Part shown: positions 53,609 to 62,447 of the stretch, one piece after another
Numbering within the stretch: the first letter of the stretch is position 1
How the letters are laid out: the number at the start of each line of letters is the position of its first letter
DNA from: Moritella sp. JT01
Lineage (GTDB): Bacteria > Pseudomonadota > Gammaproteobacteria > Enterobacterales > Moritellaceae
Length of the DNA: 64,000 bases
Assembly: GCF_001574435.1 (NCBI RefSeq)
Contig: NZ_LOCN01000024.1
Span: forward strand, 66,793-130,792
Direction of reading: 5' to 3'
Notes under the pieces: generated by a model
What the model saw: only the letters and a program-made list of their open reading frames with translations
Told to the model about the DNA's origin: nothing
The model's database searches: none
Position numbers and translations under genes: made by a program

Positions 53609-55444
53609 ATGAGTGATGATTTATTAAGTTATTATAATCGTGAATTAAGTTACCTGCGACGAATGGGCGCTGATTATGCTAAAAAATACCCTAAAATAGC
53701 AGGTCGATTAAAGCTTGATGATGATTCAGTCGAAGACCCTCACGTGTCTCGATTACTTGAAGGCGTGTCGTTATTAACCGCACAGATTAGACAAAAACTT
53801 GATGACAGTTTTCCTGAATTAACTGATGCGTTATTAGGGCAGCTTGCACCTGATTATCAAGTTACGATCCCGTCGCTTGGTATTTGCCAACTGAATGTGA
53901 ACGACATTGTCAGTAATGGTAGCTTATTTGAGCAAGGTAGCCGTGTTGTTACCCATGTTGCTGGCTACAAGGCTTGTGAGTTTACAACGTGTTATAACAC
54001 GGATGTTAAACCATTAAAAATCGAAGATATTCAGTTTAAGAATGCACCTTTCAATGCGCCTGACTCACCTTGGAACACCAAACCTAAATCCGTCTTGCAA
54101 TTCACGCTAAAGCATTTTGTTGCAGGTGATAATTTATCGCTGGTTAACCCAGACAAATTACGCTTTTATCTTGGTGGTCAACTGCAGCATGCATTTTTAC
54201 TGTATACACATTTATTTCAGCATCTTATTGGTATTGGTATCAGTACCAAAGACGGTTTAAGTCACTGTAAAACACTCGAATCAAGGCACCTTTCAGCGGT
54301 CGGCTTTGGGCATGACGAATCTGTTTTACCTTATGGCAAGAAGTCGTTTGATGGTTATCGATTATTAGTCGAGCAGTTTGCTTTCCCACAAAAGTTTTTG
54401 TTTGTTGAATTAGTCGATTTGCTCTCTAAATTAACACCAGAGTATGAAGATGAAGTGCAGTTTCACTTTTATTTTTCAGCGTCTTCGCCAGAGCTTGAGT
54501 CAAATATTAATCAGGACAGTCTGAAATTAAACTGCACGCCGATCATCAATTGCTTTGAACAGCAGTTAGAGCCCGTTGTATTGGACCCCAGTGTATATGA
54601 GTATCGGATTGTTGCAGATAACCGCGATGAATCATGTTCTGAAGTTATATCGATTACAGATGTTGCCTTGTATGACAGCGAGATGGATAAAATGAGGCTC
54701 GGTCCTTTTTATAGTCAGACTCATCCACGTTATCAAGACGTGAAACATTTTTGGGTTGCAAGGCGTGAGCATTCAAATTGGTCTGGTGGCGTGGCACAAA
54801 AAGGCACAGAGTTATTCTTATCAGTCGTTGATCGTGAGTTTAATAGTTTTACGGATATCGCGGAAAATGGCAGTCGCCAGCGTTTAAGTTTACACGGGCT
54901 TTGCTCTAATCGTAACTTGCCAGTACAACTGCCTTATGGTGGGGGAAACCCTGTATTACATACGCCATCCGGTGGTCACATGGTACAAAGTGCCACTTGC
55001 ATGACACCTTTCACCGCGTCAGTCAGACCTGAATTAGGTAAAGCAACCCGCTGGCAGCTATTACGTTTAGTTAGCCTCGAGCATTTCTCTGGGAATGAAG
55101 GTCGAGATAAACTACGTGATTTATTACACCTATTTAACTTTGCAGACAATGCGGCCAGTAATACTCAAATCCAACATATTGAGGGATTAACGATTACGCC
55201 TTCTACAGCCAAGTTACTGATACAAGGTCGTATGGGCGTTTGTTATGGCAGTGATATTAATCTAACACTCAATCCTGCTGGTTTTCCAGACAATGATTTA
55301 TTCTTCTTCGCAACAATCTTAGATCGTTTCTTTGCATTGTTTGCTGCGATCAATAGCTTTACCCGTCTTAAGGTCACTTGTAACGGCAGTACGCAGTTAT
55401 ATCATCAATGGCCAGCGCGGATTGGCGAACGTGCTTTATTATAA
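53609..55444 (+). CDS. tssF: T6SS baseplate protein TssF (VasA/ImpG)
   Basis: A 611-residue baseplate wedge subunit that acts with TssG. The hallmark start LLSYYNRELSYLRRMGADYAKK... and the block DPHVSRLLEGVSLLTAQIRQ are present, followed by DSFPELTDALLGQLAPDY, all canonical for VasA/ImpG. The C-terminus ends with FFALFAAINSFTRLKV. The start is ATG 53609. It is 15 bases ahead of tssG. Confidence 0.95.
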   Translation: MSDDLLSYYNRELSYLRRMGADYAKKYPKIAGRLKLDDDSVEDPHVSRLLEGVSLLTAQIRQKLDDSFPELTDALLGQLAPDYQVTIPSLGICQLNVNDIVSNGSLFEQGSRVVTHVAGYKACEFTTCYNTDVKPLKIEDIQFKNAPFNAPDSPWNTKPKSVLQFTLKHFVAGDNLSLVNPDKLRFYLGGQLQHAFLLYTHLFQHLIGIGISTKDGLSHCKTLESRHLSAVGFGHDESVLPYGKKSFDGYRLLVEQFAFPQKFLFVELVDLLSKLTPEYEDEVQFHFYFSASSPELESNINQDSLKLNCTPIINCFEQQLEPVVLDPSVYEYRIVADNRDESCSEVISITDVALYDSEMDKMRLGPFYSQTHPRYQDVKHFWVARREHSNWSGGVAQKGTELFLSVVDREFNSFTDIAENGSRQRLSLHGLCSNRNLPVQLPYGGGNPVLHTPSGGHMVQSATCMTPFTASVRPELGKATRWQLLRLVSLEHFSGNEGRDKLRDLLHLFNFADNAASNTQIQHIEGLTITPSTAKLLIQGRMGVCYGSDINLTLNPAGFPDNDLFFFATILDRFFALFAAINSFTRLKVTCNGSTQLYHQWPARIGERALL

Positions 55445-55459
55445 GCTGAGGGAAGCGAT

Positions 55460-56437
55460 ATGTTAGACAAAGATTTAATACAATACCCGCAGGATTATGA
55501 TTTTTACCAAGCCGTGTATGCATTGCAAAACCGCGCAAAGCGGGCTGGTTTTGAGCATGGTGCTATTGGACGTGATAACTTTCCGAGCCTTGAAGCCGTT
55601 CGCTTTTCGGTCGCTCAGCAAGTGGGTTATGCAGGCGCGCCAATTAACAAGGTTTCTGAGGTTACTGACAGTCACCAGTTAGATCTCGCCGTCACATTCT
55701 TAGGATTGACTGGAATGAATGGGGTACTGCCATTTCATTATACCGAGGCCATACTCCAACGCATTCGGCATAAAGATCATGCATTGTGTGATTTTTTTGA
55801 TATGTTTAATAACCGCATTATTGCCTTGTACTACCGTAGTTGGGAGAAATACCGATTTGCAATAGGGTATGAACAGAATGCGTGCAAGCCAACAGATCCA
55901 ATCAGTGTGGCACTCAGTAATTTAATCGGTGCTGAAGACGACTTAGCGTTATATTTCGCCAGTTATTTTAAACATGCTATCCGTAATGAAGCCAACCTGC
56001 GCAACATGTTGCAAGAGATCGTTGATGGTGAAGTTGTCATTAAGACACTGCAAGGTCAGTGGGTTAACATGGGCGATGATGAAGTTACGCGGTTATGCTC
56101 AAGGCAGCAACCTGAAGGAGCATTTGCCTGTTTAGGGGTTAATAGTATGCTTGGTGATAATATGTGGGATCTTAGCAGCAAGATTGATATCGTGATAAAA
56201 CCCCGTGATGGCAGGGATTTTGACCAGTTAAAACCTAACTCTGCAACACGTAAGGTTATTGAAAACCTAGTCGCTAAGTATCTTGGCCCTGCAATTAAAA
56301 GTTCTTTAAAAGTGGAAGCTGATTATGATGCGATTATAAAGCCGCGTTTAGGCTCAGTCGAAATGCAGTTGGGGGCTGGTGCGATGTTGTTGCATGACGA
56401 ATCAAAGAGTTGTCAGCCTCGTAAAGTGTGTTTATAA
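55460..56437 (+). CDS. tssG: T6SS baseplate protein TssG (VasB/ImpH)
   Basis: A 325-residue baseplate subunit. Conserved features are the N-terminal FYQAVYALQ helix, VRFSVAQQVGYAGAPI, the GLTGMNGVLPFHYTEAI block, and FDMFNNRIIALYYRSWEKYR. The C-terminal LGDNMWDLSSKIDIVIKP is also typical. It forms the wedge with TssF, TssE and TssK. A GAGGGAAG site precedes the ATG. It is the last core T6SS gene in the window; effector-type genes follow. Confidence 0.95.
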   Translation: MLDKDLIQYPQDYDFYQAVYALQNRAKRAGFEHGAIGRDNFPSLEAVRFSVAQQVGYAGAPINKVSEVTDSHQLDLAVTFLGLTGMNGVLPFHYTEAILQRIRHKDHALCDFFDMFNNRIIALYYRSWEKYRFAIGYEQNACKPTDPISVALSNLIGAEDDLALYFASYFKHAIRNEANLRNMLQEIVDGEVVIKTLQGQWVNMGDDEVTRLCSRQQPEGAFACLGVNSMLGDNMWDLSSKIDIVIKPRDGRDFDQLKPNSATRKVIENLVAKYLGPAIKSSLKVEADYDAIIKPRLGSVEMQLGAGAMLLHDESKSCQPRKVCL

Positions 56438-56552
56438 TTAACAAATTTCATACTTTTTTCATATTTAAGCCATTGATATTGATGATAAGCTGACTTTATT
56501 ACGGGATGGCGTTACGGCTATTCCCAATAAATTGTTGTATTAAGGATTGATA

Positions 56553-56621
56553 ATGGCAGAACAATACTCGGTAGTGCAGGGCGATACCTTCCCACGGATT
56601 GCTAAACATCATGGTAATTAA
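56553..56621 (+). pseudogene. Decayed 5' end of a LysM-type effector gene
   Basis: A 22-codon frame, MAEQYSVVQGDTFPRIAKHH plus two residues, ending in TAA. It is the first half of a LysM domain (V-QGDT---IA--HG) and nothing more. The bases before and around its start, AAGGATTGATAATG-CAGA, match those before the large LysM effector gene at 57330 (AGGGATTGATAATGTCAGA), so it looks like the surviving start of a paralogue of that gene. It lies in the same frame as the next gene, 56646, with two stops between them. Confidence 0.6.
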
Positions 56622-56645
56622 ATTTTTCGCTAAACGGATTTGGCA

Positions 56646-57308
56646 ATGTCTTATAAGTTAATATTATTAAGTGATTTAACACCCACAGATCTTAAAATGG
56701 TATTAAGACCGCACGTTGCTGTGGATATAATTCGTGAATTGCATCTCTATCACACCCAGATTTGGGATCTTGATTGGCATAATGCTCATGCTGATTTCAT
56801 GACGTTGCCAGAAGATAAATATGCTCGTGTAATTGATAAACTCCTTCTAGGCCACATTGTTTTATTACAATGGCCACGAGCACAGTTTGATGGTGTGATA
56901 GATCATCGTGGTAACGTAAACCTATCGATGACAATGGGTATTGGTAATGAAGTATTGGTGAGTAAAGTTAGGACACTTCAAGCGACAACAACAAAACAAG
57001 AAAGCCATTCTCTAGCTGCTGAAAGTAAACCTCTATCAAAACCAATTATTACACCAGTTAATTCACCAGATGTAGCATCTAGTCGAACGATAAAAGGTGC
57101 TGCCGCGCAGCAGCCTGTTTTGTTAGAATTTAAATTGCTAGACCATGATGATGTACCGATGGCAAATGCCGCGTATTTAGTCACGCTGGCATCTGGAGAT
57201 GAAGTTAATGGACAATTAGATACTGACGGTTACGTGAAACTTTGTGGTGTCGAATATAAGAATGCAAAAATTTGTTTTCCAGAGTTTGATAGCGGAGATT
57301 GGTCATAA
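56646..57308 (+). CDS. T6SS-linked protein with transthyretin-like C-terminus
   Basis: A 220-residue protein. The first 110 residues (SYKLILLSDLTPTDLKMVLR, then WDLDWHNAHADFMTLP) match no family that I know. After a Ser/Pro-rich linker the last 70 residues read LLEFKLLDHDDVPMANAAYL, then GDEVNGQLDTDGYVKLCGV, a small beta-sandwich pattern common at the C-termini of VgrG and PAAR proteins and of T6SS cargo. Position between tssG and the large effector suggests a loading adaptor or part of the effector module. ATG 56646 is preferred to the TTG at 56640, with GGA about seven bases before it. Function is inference. Confidence 0.6.
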   Translation: MSYKLILLSDLTPTDLKMVLRPHVAVDIIRELHLYHTQIWDLDWHNAHADFMTLPEDKYARVIDKLLLGHIVLLQWPRAQFDGVIDHRGNVNLSMTMGIGNEVLVSKVRTLQATTTKQESHSLAAESKPLSKPIITPVNSPDVASSRTIKGAAAQQPVLLEFKLLDHDDVPMANAAYLVTLASGDEVNGQLDTDGYVKLCGVEYKNAKICFPEFDSGDWS

Positions 57309-57329
57309 TGACAACGTTAGGGATTGATA

Positions 57330-60300
57330 ATGTCAGATAAATCTAGTGTATATACAGTTGTAAGTGGTGATAACCTTACTCTCATTGCTCGTCGTTTTGG
57401 TTTTCGTAATTATCAGACCATATATGATCATGAGCTCAATAGCGAATTCAAAAAATCACGCCCAAATCCTAATATAATCCATCCTGGCGATGAGATAATT
57501 ATTCCTAATAAAGTCATGAAAACTGTACCTGCGGCAGAAGGAAAAGTACAAGTTTATCGATTGGTTAAAGAAAAACAGATCCCTTCTTCAGGTGGCCAGC
57601 AGATCGGTATTTTACCTGTCCGGTATGCTTTTTCTGACAAAATGGCTGAATCACTCGATGAAGAGCGTGAGCAACTCGATAGCACCGGAACTAACTTAGA
57701 GTCAGGGCTGATGTCGAGTGGTATGCGTGATTATACCTTGCGTCAATTACGTGATGGTTGGCTATATGTGTATAACGACACAAAAAGTGAATTAGACGAA
57801 TACCAAATAACAGGGTCAACGTATACCAAATATGAATGGGATACGATAGATCAGCACGCAACCAGTCAGGCTGGAGACGCAAAAAGTATTCTGTTATACA
57901 ACACTAGCGATAAACTGACCATTGCGTTTGCACCATTGCGTTGGACAGACCGTGTTTGTGAACACATGAGTAATGATGCTGGCAGTCGTGATGCATGGAT
58001 GCGACAGTTGAATGTGAGTGACTACAAAGTTGCACCGCACACAGCTAACATTACTAAACTAAGCGAATTAGTTGCAGATGTGGATATTGAAGGAGAGGAA
58101 ACCTTTAATAATACCTGTACACCGCTATCTTATCCTGAGTTAGAGGGGAATAATGATGGTTTGGTTAGTCACAAGGCTGCAAGCACAGAGGTTGATCATA
58201 CTGTCGATCTGCCAGAGAACACAGCTGCTATTATCGTTGCGCTTGATGATTCCCTTGCCGATGTCAAAGATCTGTATATTGCTTTGGCACAACCTTACGC
58301 AAGGCACTCTCTGGTCATGGGGTCAACGGAAGAAGAAGTTGCAGAGAATACTCGTAAATGGGAAATGGCGCAGTTTACCAAGAGCTTAGCGAGAGTACAG
58401 TTAAGTGGTGATGAATTACCATCAAAAATTAAAGATAACCCTAAACTAAAAAGTAAATTCAACATTGATTTTAATGAATACTTAAATCGGGTTGAAGCTA
58501 AGAATGCTTATTCACAAACATATGCTGCGACACAAGATATGCTCGGAACTGTAGGCCAAAAGTATGATGATAAAATTGTGGAATCTAAAAATAAATTATT
58601 GGCAAAATATAATTTTGAATCTACGGGAAAACAAGATCTTGATTTTATTGCACAGCAAAAAAATAAATATCAAGATGAAGTTAGGTGGGATGAATTAGAT
58701 GCATTTTGTGATGATATTGAACCTAAGTTAAAAGTCAACTTACCGCTAATTAAACAGGCTCATCAAGATTTATTAGTAAGTTTGCAAGTTATTGGTATTG
58801 ATGCAATGAAGCTTGGCTTTGATGTTGAAAATACTGAGAGCATGATCTATCTATTGAACCTTTCGAATGCGCTAACTTCAATGCTTATGCTTACCACTCT
58901 CGATGAGGACGGTGGTGCGTGTCTTAAATCATTTTTAACTCAGCAATCCCCTGACAACCTGTTATCACTGACTACTTTCTGCTTTTCAACTGAGTATAAA
59001 AAAGAGTTTGAAGAACGAATGTCATTATTCCGAGAACTAAAAACTGAAACGGATAGTGGTAATTATAGCTTTGCACGTAGTGCAGCAAATGGTTCCTTGT
59101 GGGTGGGACGCTTCAGTGAAATTGATACCCTTATGGGTTTCAATGTGGCAGGCGCTCAGGGGTCAACATGGTATCCACTAGTTCAATCCGCTATTCAGCG
59201 AACTTTCAGTGCTTTTAAAGAAGCTGCAAAAGGAGCTGCTAGCTCGGCATGGGGGTCGTTGCAAACCTCATTATTCACTAATGCTCTGCCTTCTATAGTA
59301 TCAAAGAATGTGAATGATTCGATCATTCACCATCTACGATTGGGATTATTAAGTAATGCAATTGAGGAGAATTCTATCATCTTAAATGAGCAGTTTGATA
59401 TTAAGATGAAACAATTTAATGCTGATCTTGATGCTATCGACAATCGGCTTAAACCACTTCTTAGAAGCAAAGCGAACTTAAATTCAAATAAAAATACCAG
59501 TGGTAAAGGGAATTCTTTCTACGCTAAAAAATTCAAGAAAGAAGCAATCGATATAGAAATTGAAAAGCTAGTTAATCAAAAGCACATTCACATCGAAAAT
59601 AAACCTGATTTGCTTGTTTTTGAAAATGAAAAGATGAAACAGATAGATGTTATATCTAGCCAAAGTACAGCAGAACTTGCTGGCACAGAAGTGGCAAAAC
59701 GAACACAAAAAGCGCAAGTTATTTATGAAAAATATGGTGCTACTTCACCTGGGTTAGCTATGTTGAATTTTGTTAACCTACTGTATAAAGCTGAAGATTA
59801 TGCAAATAGCTATGATTATTTGGATGACAAACAGAAATCTAGAATTAATAAAGATCTTGCTTCCACTTTCTTTTGGACTGCCTCGTCTATCAGTGATGTG
59901 TTTAGAGGCGTACATTGGGCGCAGGTTCAGAATCAAGGTGAAACACTATTAGCCCTATCGCTTCGGGAGGCAGTGTCTCATGATACATATGGTGCTTTGG
60001 TGAAACGGTTTAGTATCAGCATGGGAACTATGGCTGGATTTGGCCTAGTAGCAGCAGGTGTAGAAGCTTGGATGACTTGGGATGATATAGATGATGCAGG
60101 TAGTGAATTGGAAGATTCATTATTATGGGGGAAATTAGGAGCATTGGCTGTTCAAGGAGGCGTATTTAGTGTTCAGTCCGTACGTTGGCTATTGTCACAA
60201 TTTGGTAGCAGAGCATTAGGAACTATTTTCCTTCCTTGGATGACAGCCGTTTTGGCTGTATCAGGTATCGTCTATCTTATTGTTTCAGTTGTTCTTGGTA

Positions 60301-60872
60301 TTATACAAAAAACACCTCTAGAGATCTGGGTAAATAAAAGCACATGGGGCAAGAGACAAAATATCGAATGGACGGCTGAACAAGAACTTCTTGAATATGA
60401 CAAAATAGTTCGTAAACCAGTGGTTGAAATTACCATGTTAGTGGAAAAAGAAACGGCAGCACAGAAGATGGGCTATGGCCGTGAACCTAATAAGAAACGT
60501 TTGGTTATCTTTGTACCTGGGGTTAAACCAAATGATGAAGTTGATGTTGGCATAATCAAGCACAGCTATGTATCTACATCAACGCGTATTAGAGACATAA
60601 GTGATATACCTGCGGTAGCATCACTTACATTGGATGACTTAAATCAAGGGACTTGGACTGAGCAAGATGGTCTATGGCAGTACAGTGTAGACGTTGTTGT
60701 AGAAGCAGAGCGTGATAGCTTCAATGTCGATATTGTAGTTCCCGCGGGCGATTCAGAAATAGAGTATAAAGCGACAGGTAGTGAAGGCTCTTTGACTGTA
60801 CATGTACAAGATCAAGTAACTATTGAAAGTAGTTCCAACTTATTTACGAGCAGAGTAGGACATCATGAATAA
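57330..60872 (+). CDS. Putative T6SS effector: LysM plus VasX-type membrane toxin
   Basis: An 1180-residue protein. ATG 57330 has AGGGA six bases upstream. The N-terminal LysM domain (~6-60: VYTVVSGDNLTLIARRFGF, ending HPGDEIIIP) would bind peptidoglycan. Residues ~80-240 resemble the N-terminal region of VasX-type toxins (IGILPVRYAF, then YTLRQLRDGWLYVYND). A long helical, charged middle follows. Three hydrophobic segments occur at about 893-911, 933-955 and 964-992, and a beta-rich C-terminus ends the protein. VasX-type effectors of Vibrio cholerae insert into target membranes. The gene sits at the end of a T6SS cluster and overlaps by eight bases a membrane-protein gene that is probably its immunity gene. 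No catalytic motif was seen. Assignment as effector is inference from domain pattern and context. Confidence 0.75.
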   Translation: MSDKSSVYTVVSGDNLTLIARRFGFRNYQTIYDHELNSEFKKSRPNPNIIHPGDEIIIPNKVMKTVPAAEGKVQVYRLVKEKQIPSSGGQQIGILPVRYAFSDKMAESLDEEREQLDSTGTNLESGLMSSGMRDYTLRQLRDGWLYVYNDTKSELDEYQITGSTYTKYEWDTIDQHATSQAGDAKSILLYNTSDKLTIAFAPLRWTDRVCEHMSNDAGSRDAWMRQLNVSDYKVAPHTANITKLSELVADVDIEGEETFNNTCTPLSYPELEGNNDGLVSHKAASTEVDHTVDLPENTAAIIVALDDSLADVKDLYIALAQPYARHSLVMGSTEEEVAENTRKWEMAQFTKSLARVQLSGDELPSKIKDNPKLKSKFNIDFNEYLNRVEAKNAYSQTYAATQDMLGTVGQKYDDKIVESKNKLLAKYNFESTGKQDLDFIAQQKNKYQDEVRWDELDAFCDDIEPKLKVNLPLIKQAHQDLLVSLQVIGIDAMKLGFDVENTESMIYLLNLSNALTSMLMLTTLDEDGGACLKSFLTQQSPDNLLSLTTFCFSTEYKKEFEERMSLFRELKTETDSGNYSFARSAANGSLWVGRFSEIDTLMGFNVAGAQGSTWYPLVQSAIQRTFSAFKEAAKGAASSAWGSLQTSLFTNALPSIVSKNVNDSIIHHLRLGLLSNAIEENSIILNEQFDIKMKQFNADLDAIDNRLKPLLRSKANLNSNKNTSGKGNSFYAKKFKKEAIDIEIEKLVNQKHIHIENKPDLLVFENEKMKQIDVISSQSTAELAGTEVAKRTQKAQVIYEKYGATSPGLAMLNFVNLLYKAEDYANSYDYLDDKQKSRINKDLASTFFWTASSISDVFRGVHWAQVQNQGETLLALSLREAVSHDTYGALVKRFSISMGTMAGFGLVAAGVEAWMTWDDIDDAGSELEDSLLWGKLGALAVQGGVFSVQSVRWLLSQFGSRALGTIFLPWMTAVLAVSGIVYLIVSVVLGIIQKTPLEIWVNKSTWGKRQNIEWTAEQELLEYDKIVRKPVVEITMLVEKETAAQKMGYGREPNKKRLVIFVPGVKPNDEVDVGIIKHSYVSTSTRIRDISDIPAVASLTLDDLNQGTWTEQDGLWQYSVDVVVEAERDSFNVDIVVPAGDSEIEYKATGSEGSLTVHVQDQVTIESSSNLFTSRVGHHE

Positions 60873-61596
60873 AGGAAATGGAATGACAGAACAGGAAATA
60901 AATGAACTGCGTTGGCAGGAAGAAAGACAATTGCGGGCTATTTTAGATGAAAATTTATTTCAAGCACCTGTTAGTTATGAGTGGAAGGTACTTGTACCCG
61001 AAGAAATAATAATGAAGATGGCCAACGTTATTATAAGTGTAGTTATTGGTGGTCTATTTGTTTATGCGGGTCAATCAAGAGACTCTATAGGGTTAATTAT
61101 TACTGGTGTTATTTTTGGTGTTTTATTCTTTCTCATGGCTCGTTATCTATTCAGTCCGGACAAGGATATGCACTACAAACTCACTCCTTTAGGAATCATT
61201 TACACTGAAAAAGATACCATCCCTGATGTAGCTTATACAATCATGCGTGGTTTTGCATGGTTCTCTGCGGTGGCCTGTTTGACGACGGTTGTATATGTTG
61301 GCCCACTTGCTTTTGTAGGTGCTGGTGGGATGGCGTTATTAGCCGTTAAATTTACTGGTTTTCATGCAGTGACGAAAACTGTTACGGTTCAATTTGCTAA
61401 AGATTATAAAATAAAGACGTTAAATAAAGCTGGTATTATGTGTTTGTGCAGTCAGCCCGTCGATATTTATTGTACTCGCCGAATCCACTACGAACCGAAT
61501 CAAGAAGCTGAATTACTTGTAGCATTATCACAATATATAAATATCGAGCAAGTAATAAAAGTGAAAGGGCATCGTGCGCTTGGGTATTATAATTGA
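60865..61596 (+). CDS. Putative immunity membrane protein 1
   Basis: A 243-residue protein with a short acidic cytoplasmic head (NELRWQEERQLRAIL) and hydrophobic segments at about 46-66, 70-92, 125-145 and 148-168. It begins eight bases before the effector stop, with AGGA four bases upstream of ATG 60865; a second in-frame ATG (60883) has AAAGGA, but the first lines up with the start of the paralogue that follows. Overlap with the toxin gene and membrane location suit an immunity protein that blocks a membrane toxin from within the producing cell's inner membrane. No named family is recognised. Confidence 0.65.
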   Translation: MNKGNGMTEQEINELRWQEERQLRAILDENLFQAPVSYEWKVLVPEEIIMKMANVIISVVIGGLFVYAGQSRDSIGLIITGVIFGVLFFLMARYLFSPDKDMHYKLTPLGIIYTEKDTIPDVAYTIMRGFAWFSAVACLTTVVYVGPLAFVGAGGMALLAVKFTGFHAVTKTVTVQFAKDYKIKTLNKAGIMCLCSQPVDIYCTRRIHYEPNQEAELLVALSQYINIEQVIKVKGHRALGYYN

Positions 61597-61645
61597 GTCT
61601 TAAGTTCACATATCTATGATTAATGATTAGTTACTGAGATCCTGT

Positions 61646-62371
61646 ATGAGAAAAACAGACGAAATATCGGAACAGGAATTAAATGAATTACGCTGGCAAG
61701 AAGAGCGTAAGTTACGTGATATCTTAGATGCTAAATTATTAAAAGCACCTGTAACTTATGAGTGGCGACTCATGGTGTCTGGGCACATAGTAATCAAGAT
61801 TAGTGGTGCTGTTATGAGTATATTTTTAGGCGGATTATTTATTCAGATGGGTGTAGGTGACGATTCTTTAGGGACCATTATTTTCGGTATTATCTTTAGT
61901 TTAATGTTATTAGGAATGACTCGTTATCTATTTTGTCCTGATAAGGCGATACACTACAAGCTCACTCCTTTAGGTATCATTTATACTGAAAAAGACACCA
62001 TCCCTGATGTTGCTTATACAATCATGCGTGGTTTTGCATGGTTCTCTGCGGTGGCCTGTTTGGCGACTGTTGTATATGTTGGCCCACTTGCTTTTGTAGG
62101 TGCTGGTGGAATGGCATTATTAGCCGTTAAATTTACGGGTTTTCATGCCGAAACAAAACATAAGAGTGTAAATTTTATTGGTGAATATACGATTAAAGTT
62201 GTTCCAAATAATGGGGTGCTAAGCATCTGGAGTTCTAGTGATGAATTGTATGCATCACGTCGATTTTATTTTGAGCCTGCTAAAGAAGATGAATTAATTA
62301 TGGAACTGTCAAAACATATGGAAATCAAAGAAATAATTCAGGTAAAGAGTATGCGTGAATTAGATTTTTAA
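61646..62371 (+). CDS. Putative immunity membrane protein 2, tandem paralogue
   Basis: A 241-residue paralogue of the preceding gene. The head NELRWQEERKLRDIL matches it. A 63-residue core (HYKLTPLGIIYTEKDTIPDV... to ...VKFTGFHA) differs by one residue, while the first membrane segments and the last 70 residues have diverged strongly. Such a pattern suggests duplication with a conserved toxin-contacting or structural core, or gene conversion. The ribosome binding site is weak. It follows the first copy by 49 bases, and gene-free DNA separates it from the convergent nuclease gene. Confidence 0.6.
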   Translation: MRKTDEISEQELNELRWQEERKLRDILDAKLLKAPVTYEWRLMVSGHIVIKISGAVMSIFLGGLFIQMGVGDDSLGTIIFGIIFSLMLLGMTRYLFCPDKAIHYKLTPLGIIYTEKDTIPDVAYTIMRGFAWFSAVACLATVVYVGPLAFVGAGGMALLAVKFTGFHAETKHKSVNFIGEYTIKVVPNNGVLSIWSSSDELYASRRFYFEPAKEDELIMELSKHMEIKEIIQVKSMRELDF

Positions 62372-62447
62372 AAAATGATATTTATCACCACTAACTTGCA
62401 TAAAACGAGTCTAAAGTGACTCGCTTTAGGCGGTATCAGACTTGAGG

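Noticed and set aside
57330..60872. MIX-type or Rhs-type effector
   Set aside because: No MIX motif and no YD repeats are visible; the LysM and VasX-like patterns explain the sequence better.
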